A DNA stretch of 16,066 nt from JBLHGN01 sp047616325. Lineage in GTDB: Bacteria > Pseudomonadota > Gammaproteobacteria > Pseudomonadales > Cellvibrionaceae. Where the stretch lies: contig JBLHGN010000059.1 of assembly GCA_047616325.1 (NCBI GenBank), forward strand, positions 1 to 16,066, written 5' to 3'. The translations under genes and the position numbers were made by a program. Numbering within the stretch: the first letter of the stretch is position 1; every line of letters begins with the position of its first letter. Below are positions 1 through 7,252 of this stretch, piece by piece. The notes beneath the pieces were generated by a model that did no database searches, was not told the DNA's origin, and saw only the letters and a list, made by a program, of their open reading frames with translations.

Positions 1-71
1 CGGCGGAGCGAGATGAAAAGATCTCGTATTCGGCCAGTGAAACCTTTGTTTGCGATCCGGTCAATACCGGT

Positions 72-1172
72 ATGCCCTTATTAGACTTACGGGCAAAACC
101 CGTTTCTTTTTTTGAGTTTTGGCCCGCATGGATTTTCTATATTCCGGTGGCGTTTTATTGGGTTTATCTTTCGTGCAAATACCGCAACTTTGGATTGCCC
201 TTAGTGGTTAACCCTAATATTGAATTGGGCGGTATGGTTGGCGAATCAAAAATGGCAATATTAAATGATGCTGGGCAACTTGCGTCTTCCTATATCTTGC
301 CTTTTGTAGCGGGTGAATTGCCGGCTACGGAAACGTTATACAATCGTGATGAATCGCTTAATGCTCACGTGGAAAATGAAGTCGTGCGAGCGGCGCGGGC
401 GGGGGTTGTTTTCCCGTTTGTAGTAAAGCCTGATCTTGGTTGCCGGGGTGCAGGAGTGTGTGTGGTTAATAGTGTTGATGCGCTTGCGCGTTATTTCAAA
501 AGCTTTCCTCCCGGGCGGCAATACATGCTGCAAAAACTTGCACCTTTTGTGGCAGAGGCTGGCGTATTTTATGAGCGAATGCCAGACGCAGAAGCGGGCA
601 GCATTACCTCTATAACTCTAAAATATAGGCCTTACGTACGCGGTGATGGGCAGCGAACGCTCAAGCAGTTAATATTGTTCGACAGCCGCGCTCACCATCT
701 GCGCGACTTGTATTTCGCTAAAAATATTTCCCGCTTGGCGTGGGTGCCTGCAAAAGGTGAATGGGTTACCTTGGCGTTTGCTGGCAGTCACTGTTGCGGC
801 AGCGTCTTTCGTAATGGCAATGAGTTTATAAGTGATGCTATGACATCTAAGTTAGATGCGATTTTGAAGGATTTTCCCAGCTTTCATTACGGCAGACTCG
901 ATATAAAGTTTAAAGATATGGGGAGCCTTATGAGAGGCGAAGATTTCGTAATTATTGAAGTTAACGGCGCGAGCAGTGAAGCGACGCATATATGGGATAG
1001 CCGGACAGGTATAATTGATGTATTCGCTACGCTATTTAGGCAATATCGAACGCTTTTTGAAATGGGGCGTCTGATGCGACAGCGAGGGCACTCTGTGCCC
1101 TCGGCAATAACAATGATTGCAGTGTGGTTGCGCGAACTAAAGCAGAGCAAAGCCTACCCTCCAACTGATTAG
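72..1172 (+). CDS. ATP-grasp domain protein, D-Ala-D-Ala ligase-like, membrane-anchored N-terminus
   Basis: Probably an ATP-dependent carboxylate-amine ligase of the ATP-grasp superfamily; the substrate cannot be read from sequence. Visible hallmarks are the ATP-binding Lys119 followed by a glycine-rich loop (KPDLGCRGAGV, 119-129) and a C-terminal metal-binding set, Asp277 in RLDIK and Glu296/Asn298 in IIEVNGASSE. Residues 16-34 are hydrophobic and aromatic and look like a membrane or membrane-associated segment, unusual for a soluble ligase. The ATG at 72 has no convincing ribosome binding site, and the reading frame stays open to the left edge of the window, so the true start may lie further upstream. 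It is the first visible gene of a packed five-gene run: the YHS gene starts 10 nt after its stop. The ATP-grasp fold is confident; any peptidoglycan or peptide-ligase role is inference. Confidence 0.85.
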   Translation: MPLLDLRAKPVSFFEFWPAWIFYIPVAFYWVYLSCKYRNFGLPLVVNPNIELGGMVGESKMAILNDAGQLASSYILPFVAGELPATETLYNRDESLNAHVENEVVRAARAGVVFPFVVKPDLGCRGAGVCVVNSVDALARYFKSFPPGRQYMLQKLAPFVAEAGVFYERMPDAEAGSITSITLKYRPYVRGDGQRTLKQLILFDSRAHHLRDLYFAKNISRLAWVPAKGEWVTLAFAGSHCCGSVFRNGNEFISDAMTSKLDAILKDFPSFHYGRLDIKFKDMGSLMRGEDFVIIEVNGASSEATHIWDSRTGIIDVFATLFRQYRTLFEMGRLMRQRGHSVPSAITMIAVWLRELKQSKAYPPTD

Positions 1173-1182
1173 AGGCATTTTT

Positions 1183-1656
1183 ATGTTAACAATGACTATA
1201 AAACGAGCGCGGGTGTGGTCTTTAATAATCGGCCTTGGCGTTGTGATTTTTAATTCTGGCCATGCCATGGCAGATGAGATATATACGGGCTACTTTAGCG
1301 ACGAAGCCGTAAGTGGTTACGATACAGTATCTTTTTTTACAGAGATCAAGTCTATAAAAGGAAAAAAAGAATTCAAAGTCGAGTATTTGGGCACAGAGTG
1401 GTTTTTCAGTTCGGCGGCCAATAAGGCGCTTTTCCTGGCTGACCCCGAAAAGTACCGTCCTCAGTATGGCGGCTACTGTGCGTGGGCGGCGGCTGTAAAT
1501 AATGCCAAAGCGCCGGGGAGTGTCGATTATTGGAAAATAGTCGATGGCAAGTTGTACTTGAACTACAGTCGCAGCGTTCAAGAGAAATGGCTAAAAAATA
1601 TAGAGGGCTTTATTGTCGATGCTGATAAAAACTGGTCGACACTAAAGGATCAATAA
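1183..1656 (+). CDS. Secreted YHS domain-containing protein
   Basis: A 157-residue protein with a classic signal peptide: basic start (KRAR), hydrophobic core at about 12-24, and a likely signal peptidase I site after AMA at 30. It is therefore probably periplasmic. The mature part has the YHS-type signature: AVSGYDTVSFF at 42-52, then WFFSSAANKALFLADPEKY (73-91) and the YGGYCAWA block around Cys99. YHS domains are small modules thought to bind metals, found alone or in copper-related and other proteins; the ligand here is unknown. An AGAGG ribosome binding site (about 1170-1174) overlaps the stop of the ATP-grasp gene and lies 8 nt before ATG 1183; a second in-frame ATG is at 1192. It sits between the ATP-grasp and DoxX-like genes, consistent with one transcript. 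Confidence 0.88.
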   Translation: MLTMTIKRARVWSLIIGLGVVIFNSGHAMADEIYTGYFSDEAVSGYDTVSFFTEIKSIKGKKEFKVEYLGTEWFFSSAANKALFLADPEKYRPQYGGYCAWAAAVNNAKAPGSVDYWKIVDGKLYLNYSRSVQEKWLKNIEGFIVDADKNWSTLKDQ

Positions 1657-1718
1657 AGGTTTTGGCCGATATTCAAGAACCCAAATGCTATTTGCCGAAA
1701 TTTAGAACTAATGACTAT

Positions 1719-2180
1719 ATGACACTTTTTAAAACACACTGGCGCTGGTTGGCCGCCGCCTGGATAGCTTTCGTGTTTATACAATCGCTATTTTTTAAGT
1801 TTTCAGGCTCCTTCGAAACTAAGCACATCTTTGACACGCTAGGCACCTTCTTCGGGCTGCCTTGGTTCGCATCGACGGGTGCTTATATCATCGGTGCGTT
1901 CGAGCTTGTCGCCTCATGCTTATTATTTAGTCGCTTTTGGGCGTGGGGCGCAGTGCTGTCTTTTGAAATAATGTGCGGTGCAATAGTCTTCCACCTCTTC
2001 ACGCCTTTAGGTATTGTAATGCCCAACTTTGATAGCACTGGCAACATTACTGGCTATGATGGTGGCGCGCTGTTTATCATGGCATGTTTAACTTGCTTTT
2101 GTGCCTTAACTCTAATAATTAAAGACTGGGTGTCAGAAATAAGCCAAATTCGGGCTATAATCCGCCGTTTCGACAGGTAG
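1719..2180 (+). CDS. DoxX-like four-helix inner membrane protein
   Basis: An integral membrane protein with four predicted helices. Counted from a TTG at 1662 these are at about 28-45, 72-90, 94-114 and 134-154, the pattern of DoxX/MauE-like proteins (function often redox or thiol-related, mostly unproven). A loop between helices 3 and 4 contains PNFDSTGNITGYDGGAL, the usual polar segment before the last helix. Start choice is uncertain. ATG 1719 puts the first helix about 8 residues from the N-terminus but has no clear ribosome binding site. The in-frame TTG at 1662 would leave only 5 nt after the YHS stop and has AAAGGA about 12 nt upstream. Both give the same stop. The DinB-like gene starts 4 nt after it. 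Confidence 0.75.
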   Translation: MTLFKTHWRWLAAAWIAFVFIQSLFFKFSGSFETKHIFDTLGTFFGLPWFASTGAYIIGAFELVASCLLFSRFWAWGAVLSFEIMCGAIVFHLFTPLGIVMPNFDSTGNITGYDGGALFIMACLTCFCALTLIIKDWVSEISQIRAIIRRFDR

Positions 2181-2184
2181 TAGA

Positions 2185-2778
2185 ATGTATACAGATATCA
2201 GGTCAGTAATCAAAGGCAATATTGAAGCTATCGATCAGGGCTTGCGTCTTGTATCGGCACTTTCTGATGCTCAATACCAATATATTGCAACGCCTTATGT
2301 GAAGAGCAGTGTTGGTCAGCATTTTCGCCATGTAGTTGATATGTTCTTTGCCCTTATCAACGCTAAAGTCTTGGATTGTGTAGACTACGATGTTCGCCGG
2401 CGGGGTGCGTCCGTCGAATCAGAGCGACTCGTTGCCATTGCTGAGTTGGAACGTATTCGCGTTTGGATGTTGGGCTGCCTCGATCCTGCCGTACTACGCA
2501 GCCTCGCAAAGATTGATAGCATCGCGGTGCAAACAGAAGTGACCCTAGAAGACACTCACTCGGTGGTGCTGTCTTCAAATCTTGTGCGTGAATTGGTGTT
2601 TACCAGTAGTCACGCCGTACATCACTATGCCTTGATCAGTGTGATCGCCAAATTTCAAGGCGTGGAGTTAGAGGAAAATTTGGGTATAGCACCGGCTACA
2701 GCCACTTTTCTACGAGACGAAGCTCATAGCCTTGATGCGCCGTCTGCAGATCGTCAGGGCGAAGCATGTGCACAATAA
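2185..2778 (+). CDS. DinB-like (four-helix, putative metal-dependent) protein
   Basis: A 197-residue, largely helical protein of the DinB/YfiT-like type. The expected histidine pattern is present: GQHFRHVVDM (His46, His49, Asp52) on an early helix and SSHAVHHYAL (His143, His146/147) on a late one. In characterised relatives such a His triad binds a divalent metal, and several members are thiol S-transferases (bacillithiol or mycothiol dependent); most remain uncharacterised. It is not DNA polymerase IV despite the family name. An AGG-containing ribosome binding site lies about 8 nt before ATG 2185, only 4 nt after the DoxX stop. Its last 13 nt overlap the start of the NRDE gene, so the two are probably translationally coupled. 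Confidence 0.82.
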   Translation: MYTDIRSVIKGNIEAIDQGLRLVSALSDAQYQYIATPYVKSSVGQHFRHVVDMFFALINAKVLDCVDYDVRRRGASVESERLVAIAELERIRVWMLGCLDPAVLRSLAKIDSIAVQTEVTLEDTHSVVLSSNLVRELVFTSSHAVHHYALISVIAKFQGVELEENLGIAPATATFLRDEAHSLDAPSADRQGEACAQ

Positions 2779-3509
2779 GTTGGTTTTCGGCCACCGATGG
2801 CTATCACGTTTTTTTTAATCGTGACGAACAAAAAACAAGACCTAAAGCACGTATCCCAGCTCTTATTCCCTTTGCTTGCACGCAAGCCATAATGCCGGTC
2901 GACCCCCAGGGTGGAGGTACATGGTGTGCTGTTAACTCCAAAGGCTTTACCTACGCCTTGTTAAATTATTATCAGGGAAGGCTCCCCAAGGGTAAGTTAA
3001 CCTCGCGAGGTCAAATTGTTGCTCGCTGCGCAGAATTTGCGAGCATCAATGAGGCCAAATCTTATGTGAGAAGTCTAAACCACGCCAAATATGCGCCATT
3101 CTCCCTATTGTTGTTTTCTCCCTTAGGTGGGGCGTCTGATAGCGTGGATATGTTGCGCTGGACTGGGCAGCGATTTGAAGAAACCCAACAGTGCAGCCCA
3201 CTGGTTTCATCGGCCATCAATTACGAAAATGTGCTCGCCACCAGGCTGAGCGTATACAGAGAGTATCTTTCCGCCTCCGCAAGCAGTGCTCAGTCGTGCT
3301 CCTTGGGCACTGAATGTCACCGTCGTATACATGCCAGTCACGATCCGAATGCGTCGTCTATTTCCATTTGTATGCACCGTGAGGACGCGCAAACAGTAAG
3401 TTTCTCGCAGATATCAGTTCTGTCATCGGAAATTAGCTACTTCTATACAGATGGGCCCCCCTGTGAAACGCCTACAAATCCGCCGCTTATGCTGGGCCGA
3501 TCTCAATAA
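2766..3509 (+). CDS. NRDE family protein (TANGO2-like)
   Basis: A 247-residue protein of the NRDE/TANGO2 family. Cys2 directly follows the start Met (MCTISW), as expected for an N-terminal nucleophile fold, and the family-naming motif appears as FNRDE at 17-21. The GGGTWCAVNSKGFTYALLNY block (49-68) matches the conserved second strand pair. Eukaryotic TANGO2/HRG-9 homologues have been implicated in haem trafficking; whether bacterial members do this is not established. It starts inside the end of the DinB-like gene (13-nt overlap) with AGGGCGAAG as ribosome binding site. It is the last gene of the run, and 40 nt separate it from the convergent PTPS-like gene. No strong terminator is visible in that gap. 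Confidence 0.85.
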   Translation: MCTISWFSATDGYHVFFNRDEQKTRPKARIPALIPFACTQAIMPVDPQGGGTWCAVNSKGFTYALLNYYQGRLPKGKLTSRGQIVARCAEFASINEAKSYVRSLNHAKYAPFSLLLFSPLGGASDSVDMLRWTGQRFEETQQCSPLVSSAINYENVLATRLSVYREYLSASASSAQSCSLGTECHRRIHASHDPNASSISICMHREDAQTVSFSQISVLSSEISYFYTDGPPCETPTNPPLMLGRSQ

Positions 3510-3549
3510 AGCATTATTAGATTGGCCCAACCAAGCGGTTTGCGACAGC

Positions 3550-4392
3550 CTACAATTCTTCAATTGCACCTTTAGCTAGGCCTTCAAATGCCTTAACTTT
3601 GAAGGTGTCGTTTGGATGCATCATCTTTAGTGTTTTGGCGATATGGTGGGAGATAAACTCCACGGTTGTATCCGTATCAACCAAATAGCAGCAGCGCTTG
3701 GGCAATTCCAAATAAAATTCACCCTGTTCAGCTTTGTAGGCAAAGGCATAGTTCTTCGTCACTTTCGCAGGGAGCAGGTCAGATTGCGTACCGATGTAGA
3801 TATCGCGCAGTCGGCGGCTCCAATTTTGCATTTCTGTGGCGCAAATTTCTCCATTTTTCCATATCAATATACGAGATCGATGCCCGTGGGCTATACGTTG
3901 ACAGTTGCCTTTGTGTTTTTTTAAGCCGTGGCTGTAATGGTAAAAAGGCCCATTGATAGCTTCTGCAGTAAAATTGAGCTTTAGTTGGCTAATAGTGGCT
4001 GGAAACAGTGGTTTCAGCTTGGTTAAGCACCACTTAGCAACTGTTTCGGGGCTTATTTCAGCGCAGTCCACAAGTGTTACCGCTTGTGCTGGTGATTTTG
4101 TGTTGATTACTTCATCGCCAGGTAAGCGCCAGCCAAGATCAAGGTTATTGAAAGCAGAAGGGTTTTTTACTAGTTGAGGCGCTTTCGAGGGCACAAGAAG
4201 CCGATGATCCAGGTTTTCATCTAGCCAACTGCGCAACATTTTTTTAGCATGTCCAAAATCGCATACCATACCCTGGTGGTCCAACTCCCCTATCAGTTCA
4301 ATACTCGCGAGCCAGGTTTCTCCCACCAGGCCTCGGCTTGGGTGAAGGTAGCTAAAATCGAGATTGGTGAGGTTATCAACGAACAAACGCAT
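3550..4392 (-). CDS. Tandem-domain 6-pyruvoyl-tetrahydropterin synthase / QueD-like protein
   Basis: A 280-residue protein, about twice the usual length of QueD/PTPS, that reads as two PTPS-like repeats. Repeat 1 (about 1-140) keeps GMVCDFGHAKKML (41-53) and the LDHRLLVP segment (61-68), but where the zinc-binding HGH should be it has GLVGETW. Repeat 2 (about 141-280) has YSHGL, GNC (Cys164) and the HGH motif at 169-171, plus a C-terminal helix and strand like the family's TaEN...Et region, but lacks a DFG-type segment. One complete zinc/catalytic set (His155, Cys164, His169, His171) is thus in repeat 2, and the Asp/His-like elements are in repeat 1. The family makes tetrahydropterin or 6-carboxytetrahydropterin (queuosine) compounds; the reaction here is not determined. 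It is divergent from the YqfO-like gene. Confidence 0.78.
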   Translation of the reverse strand: MRLFVDNLTNLDFSYLHPSRGLVGETWLASIELIGELDHQGMVCDFGHAKKMLRSWLDENLDHRLLVPSKAPQLVKNPSAFNNLDLGWRLPGDEVINTKSPAQAVTLVDCAEISPETVAKWCLTKLKPLFPATISQLKLNFTAEAINGPFYHYSHGLKKHKGNCQRIAHGHRSRILIWKNGEICATEMQNWSRRLRDIYIGTQSDLLPAKVTKNYAFAYKAEQGEFYLELPKRCCYLVDTDTTVEFISHHIAKTLKMMHPNDTFKVKAFEGLAKGAIEEL

Positions 4393-4498
4393 AGTTTTAT
4401 TTACACTTTCAATAGTTGTGGGGTGTTTCGTTAACGGTTTGCGTCCTCATGGGGCGCGTGCGGTAAAATGGACGCTATAGTAGTTCATGGAGCCTTGC

Positions 4499-4514
4499 AT
4501 TGTAAAAGTACAAT
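4499..4514. repeat. Perfect 6-bp inverted repeat upstream of the YqfO-like gene
   Basis: ATTGTA-AAAG-TACAAT lies 19 nt before ATG 4534 in the divergent interval between the PTPS-like and YqfO-like genes. It could be an operator or a small hairpin in the leader. It is short enough to be chance, and no matching second copy was found nearby. Confidence 0.3.
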
Positions 4515-4533
4515 CAGCAGTAATGGGGATAAC

Positions 4534-4845
4534 ATGTATAAAATTGTGTTTTATGTACCTGAGTCTCATCTAGAGCAGGTTAAAACGGCTGTTTTTGACG
4601 CTGGCGCCGGGCGTGTGGGCTGCTACCAGAAATGTTGCTGGCAGGTGCTTGGGCAGGGGCAGTTTATACCCATGATCGGCAGTTCGCCATATTTGGGGGA
4701 AATCGATACCCTGGAGCGGGTAGCCGAATACCGTGTTGAATTGGTGTGTGCTGACAATATTGTCAATGCTGCAATTGCTGCGCTTAAGAGCAGTCATCCA
4801 TACGAGGAGCCCGCTTACGATGTATGGGCTCTTGCAAATCTTTGA
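4534..4845 (+). CDS. YqfO/NIF3-like small protein
   Basis: A 103-residue protein matching the stand-alone version of the insert domain found in bacterial NIF3/YqfO proteins, with a CutA-like ferredoxin fold. The signature is the C-terminal HPYEEPAYDVW at about 88-98, with MYKIVFYVPESHLEQVK at the N-terminus and GxxGxYxxC-like spacing (GRVGCYQKC) near 25-33. The biochemical role of the family is not settled. ATG 4534 is chosen because GGGGAT lies 4 nt upstream and the family starts here; an in-frame upstream ATG at 4468 would add 22 residues with no family resemblance. It converges on the DUF3135 gene with 67 nt between stops. Confidence 0.85.
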   Translation: MYKIVFYVPESHLEQVKTAVFDAGAGRVGCYQKCCWQVLGQGQFIPMIGSSPYLGEIDTLERVAEYRVELVCADNIVNAAIAALKSSHPYEEPAYDVWALANL

Positions 4846-4861
4846 GGCTGAAAGGAAGCGC

Positions 4862-4908
4862 GATAGAGATAATTGGGGGCTTAAAAAGGAGTGTGGGCGG
4901 TCTCTATC
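4862..4908. terminator. Candidate bidirectional stem-loop between convergent genes
   Basis: GATAGAGA (4862-4869) and TCTCTATC (4901-4908) form a perfect 8-bp stem between the stops of the convergent YqfO-like and DUF3135 genes. On the + strand TGTTTT follows. The 31-nt loop is long and the stem is not GC-rich, so intrinsic termination is only plausible. Confidence 0.35.
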
Positions 4909-4912
4909 TGTT

Positions 4913-5263
4913 TTAGGCGTCTTCTGTCGCAGGCATGCTGTGAGGTTTAGATATGGAAACGATGTTGTTGCTATTGCGAGCGGGTTGCCCTTCGCCGAAG
5001 GACTCGCCGGCTAGCAGGGAGTTAAGGGATTCCAGTGATTTATACATCATCTTAGATATTGCAACGCATGATCCTAGTGGCGCAGGATGCAGAATTCGCT
5101 GACAATTAATTTTAAATTGCAAACCGTGCAATCGACGTCGCATCTCAGACGGTGCCTGTTCAATAATCTTGGCAACCTCGCGCTCGCGCAATTCTTCGAG
5201 TTGCTCTGGAGCGTGCCTGGCCAAAACTACGAGTTCGTCAAAAGGGGGCCATTTTTCGCACAT
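4913..5263 (-). CDS. DUF3135 domain-containing protein
   Basis: A 116-residue cytosolic protein of unknown function that matches the DUF3135 family in pattern. It has an N-terminal FDELVVLARHAPEQLEELR (8-26) helix, then a second helical block with the arginine-rich MRRRLHGLQFKI (41-52), then NPLG-type PAPLGSCVAISKMMYKSL (61-78). The last 30 residues are low in recognisable motifs. No signal peptide or membrane segment. The 5' side (5264-5519) carries only AT-rich DNA and the start of a decayed insertion sequence, so its promoter must lie there; no clear -35/-10 pair was identified. No partner is suggested by the context. Confidence 0.75.
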   Translation of the reverse strand: MCEKWPPFDELVVLARHAPEQLEELREREVAKIIEQAPSEMRRRLHGLQFKINCQRILHPAPLGSCVAISKMMYKSLESLNSLLAGESFGEGQPARNSNNIVSISKPHSMPATEDA

Positions 5264-5519
5264 CGTAATTCTCGTACTTCTCGGTTATGGTTATTAAAGC
5301 ACCATGAACATCGATGATTAATGCTTAGGTGATTTGTGTAAAAAACATACTACCACACCTCCGATAAGATATATACCGCGCCAAAAAGTCTTTTTTTGGG
5401 TCCCCGGAAATATATTTCCCTTAAATTTCAATGTGTTAATATTTCCAGCTAGAAATGTAGTGCCATAAAATTATTTTAACAATTGCTTTTTTGGCGAAAA
5501 TAAGGCACGCTCCTACCGC

Positions 5520-6245
5520 ATGTTTATACGCAAATCTCCCATAAAAAGTAAAAATCTGGCGGCTCTTACTACAGTTACAGATTGGTGGAAAGCGTGCGCA
5601 CTGGAACAAGGGTCAAACAAAAAAACTTACTCAATATGGGCAAACATTTTGATATTAATCCAACGCGTTGGCGCCTTTTGATCGCGCGCATCGATCAGAT
5701 TGTTCACTGTGGGCCACACCAGGGCAGCCTTTAGTTTTTTGGCGATCAGCCCAGTGATCTGGATATGGCGGCCCTGCGCTATGCCGCTATAGTGTTGCAG
5801 AAGCTATCGACCCCTGTTTGTGAAAAAACATTGTCCGACGAACACGTGCCCACCACGGATTACCATACCGTTGATGTTAATCGGCTAGACGTGTTTCACC
5901 CCAGAAGCAATGGCGCAGAAAAGCTGTGTTTGCATGCTTTGATGCATTTAAGCTTGGACGATAAGCTGCGAACCCTTGGGTTTAATTGAAAGGATATTAG
6001 CGCCGCCATTGGCACTGTTATTGGCTTCATGATGCACCCCGGCAGCGAGAGAGAAACACACCGTTGGCTGCAACACGCTGTGCGAACTGATTGATCACGA
6101 TTACAGCACCCTTAGTCTTGATCGACTTTACCGGGTGGCGGACAGGTTGTTCAAAAATAAGACGGCAATCGAAGCGCATCTCAGCGAACTTTTGTGTCTG
6201 GGTCACGAAGTTGGGCTGAGGTGGTTGACTGTCACCGCAAAGTGA
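5520..6245 (+). pseudogene. Degenerate N-terminal fragment of an IS1634-type transposase
   Basis: Read as one mutated gene. From ATG 5520, MFIRKSPIKSK is in one frame. A one-base deletion near 5554 moves to the frame starting SGGSYYSYRLVESVRTG, and this runs on through LLNMGKHFDINPTRWRLL. A TAG at 5732-5734 interrupts it, then FFGDQPSDLDMAALRYAAI continues in the same frame to a TGA at 5987-5989. After that, AAIGTVIGFMMHPGSERETH (the run from 5999) continues still in frame. A second frameshift near 6066-6070 leads to NTLCELIDHDYSTLSLDRLY and YRVADRLFKNKTAIEAHL, ending at a TGA at 6243-6245. The MFIR start, the LVES.R block, the LL..GKHF block and the DRLYR.AD.L segment are the expected N-terminal order of IS1634-like transposases (usually over 500 residues). 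The DDE catalytic part is missing, and no terminal repeats were identified. 6246-6485 holds nothing recognisable. Confidence 0.8.
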
Positions 6246-6488
6246 ATGAGTAAGGTGCTGTAGCCCTATAAATCCGCTTCTATTGGCTTTGCACAGACAA
6301 AAGTCTGAAAGTCAAAGGTTAACAAGTACCGCAACCCCATATAAAAACAGTACATTGGCAAGACGTTGTGTTTACGGTAAGGTTTGTTCACTCGGAGCAA
6401 GGTAAGTAGCGAGGCAATATTTCTGCCAATATACATAGAAGTTTGTTGGCCCGTTAATAACGATTCGAAAACATAATGAGCGTGTTTG

Positions 6489-7049
6489 GTGCAAATTGTT
6501 CAATACACAAATCAAGCGGCTATTTTAATCGCCATCAACGAGCGAGATGGGGTCGACCAAGTTTTGCTTACTCAGCGTGCGGCGCACTTAACGCTACACG
6601 GAGGTGAGGTTGCTTTTCCCGGTGGGAAGTGGGAAACGACAGATTCTGATTTGTTGGAGACAGCGCTTCGTGAAAGCCACGAAGAGGTGGGGCTTGCGCC
6701 TGATCGCGTCGCCGTTATCGAAAAACTTGCTGCGAGCCATACCCGCGGTGGTATACGTGTCACCCCCTACGTGGGCCGCATTGAATCTGCCGAGGGCTTG
6801 ACTGCCAATCCTGATGAACTAGAGTCTCTTTTTTGGGTGCCAATTGACTTTCTGTTGGAGGATTTGCGGGTGCGTACAGATATTTTTGAGTTTGGCGGGG
6901 TGGAATATTGGGCGCCGGTATATCATTTTAAGGGGTATGAAATCTGGGGTTTTACTTCTCGTGTATTAATCGAGTTTCTTAATCGCACCTATCACTTAAA
7001 GATCAGCAGAGAGCATCCGGCTAAAGAGCTTAGGTTCAGATCTGGCTAG
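6489..7049 (+). CDS. Nudix hydrolase, CoA pyrophosphatase (NudL-like)
   Basis: A soluble Nudix hydrolase of about 186 residues that resembles CoA pyrophosphatases, which split coenzyme A or CoA derivatives into adenosine 3',5'-bisphosphate and 4'-phosphopantetheine. The subfamily signature VLLTQRAAHLTLHGGEVAFP (25-44) runs directly into the Nudix box, which ends TALRESHEEVGL (58-69) with the catalytic RE..EE (Arg61, Glu62, Glu65, Glu66). An upstream stop at 6477-6479 limits the start to TTG 6486 or GTG 6489. GTG is preferred for codon type and for GAG at 6478-6480, 8 nt upstream. The TAG stop (7047-7049) lies exactly at the left junction of the downstream insertion sequence but appears to belong to the original gene. 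Confidence 0.87.
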   Translation: MQIVQYTNQAAILIAINERDGVDQVLLTQRAAHLTLHGGEVAFPGGKWETTDSDLLETALRESHEEVGLAPDRVAVIEKLAASHTRGGIRVTPYVGRIESAEGLTANPDELESLFWVPIDFLLEDLRVRTDIFEFGGVEYWAPVYHFKGYEIWGFTSRVLIEFLNRTYHLKISREHPAKELRFRSG

Positions 7050-7063
7050 TGCCCGCCCATAAA
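7050..7063 (+). repeat. Left terminal inverted repeat of the ISNCY-like element
   Basis: TGCCCGCCCATAAA, matching 11 of 14 bases of the right end. It begins directly after the Nudix stop codon, with CTAG just outside. Confidence 0.6.
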
Positions 7064-7252
7064 TGACTGTTTTTTGAGAAAAACCGATTACAGTTTCGCT
7101 TCTTGGTATCGAGCCATTCTAGGTTGCCCGGCATGGATCAAAAAGCAACCACATTGACTCATTGTTCGCCATTTCACTTTGTTCGAGCCGTGAGATTCTT
7201 CTCGTGCATTCTTTTGCATGAAGAAATTCGATGTTCTGGTTAGCGTTACATT

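Noticed and set aside
3643..4177. Several + strand open frames opposite the PTPS-like gene
   Set aside because: They are antisense shadows of a gene with clear family motifs and have no motifs of their own.
4468..4533. Upstream start for the YqfO-like gene
   Set aside because: Adds 22 residues unlike the family and lacks a ribosome binding site, while ATG 4534 has GGGGAT at good spacing.
5765..5989. 74-codon + strand open frame as a stand-alone hypothetical gene
   Set aside because: It is the middle piece of the decayed IS1634-like transposase; the same frame continues on both sides through nonsense codons.
7197..7228. Imperfect hairpin near the left end of the ISNCY-like element as a transposase terminator
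   Set aside because: The stem is bulged and no T run follows on the minus strand.
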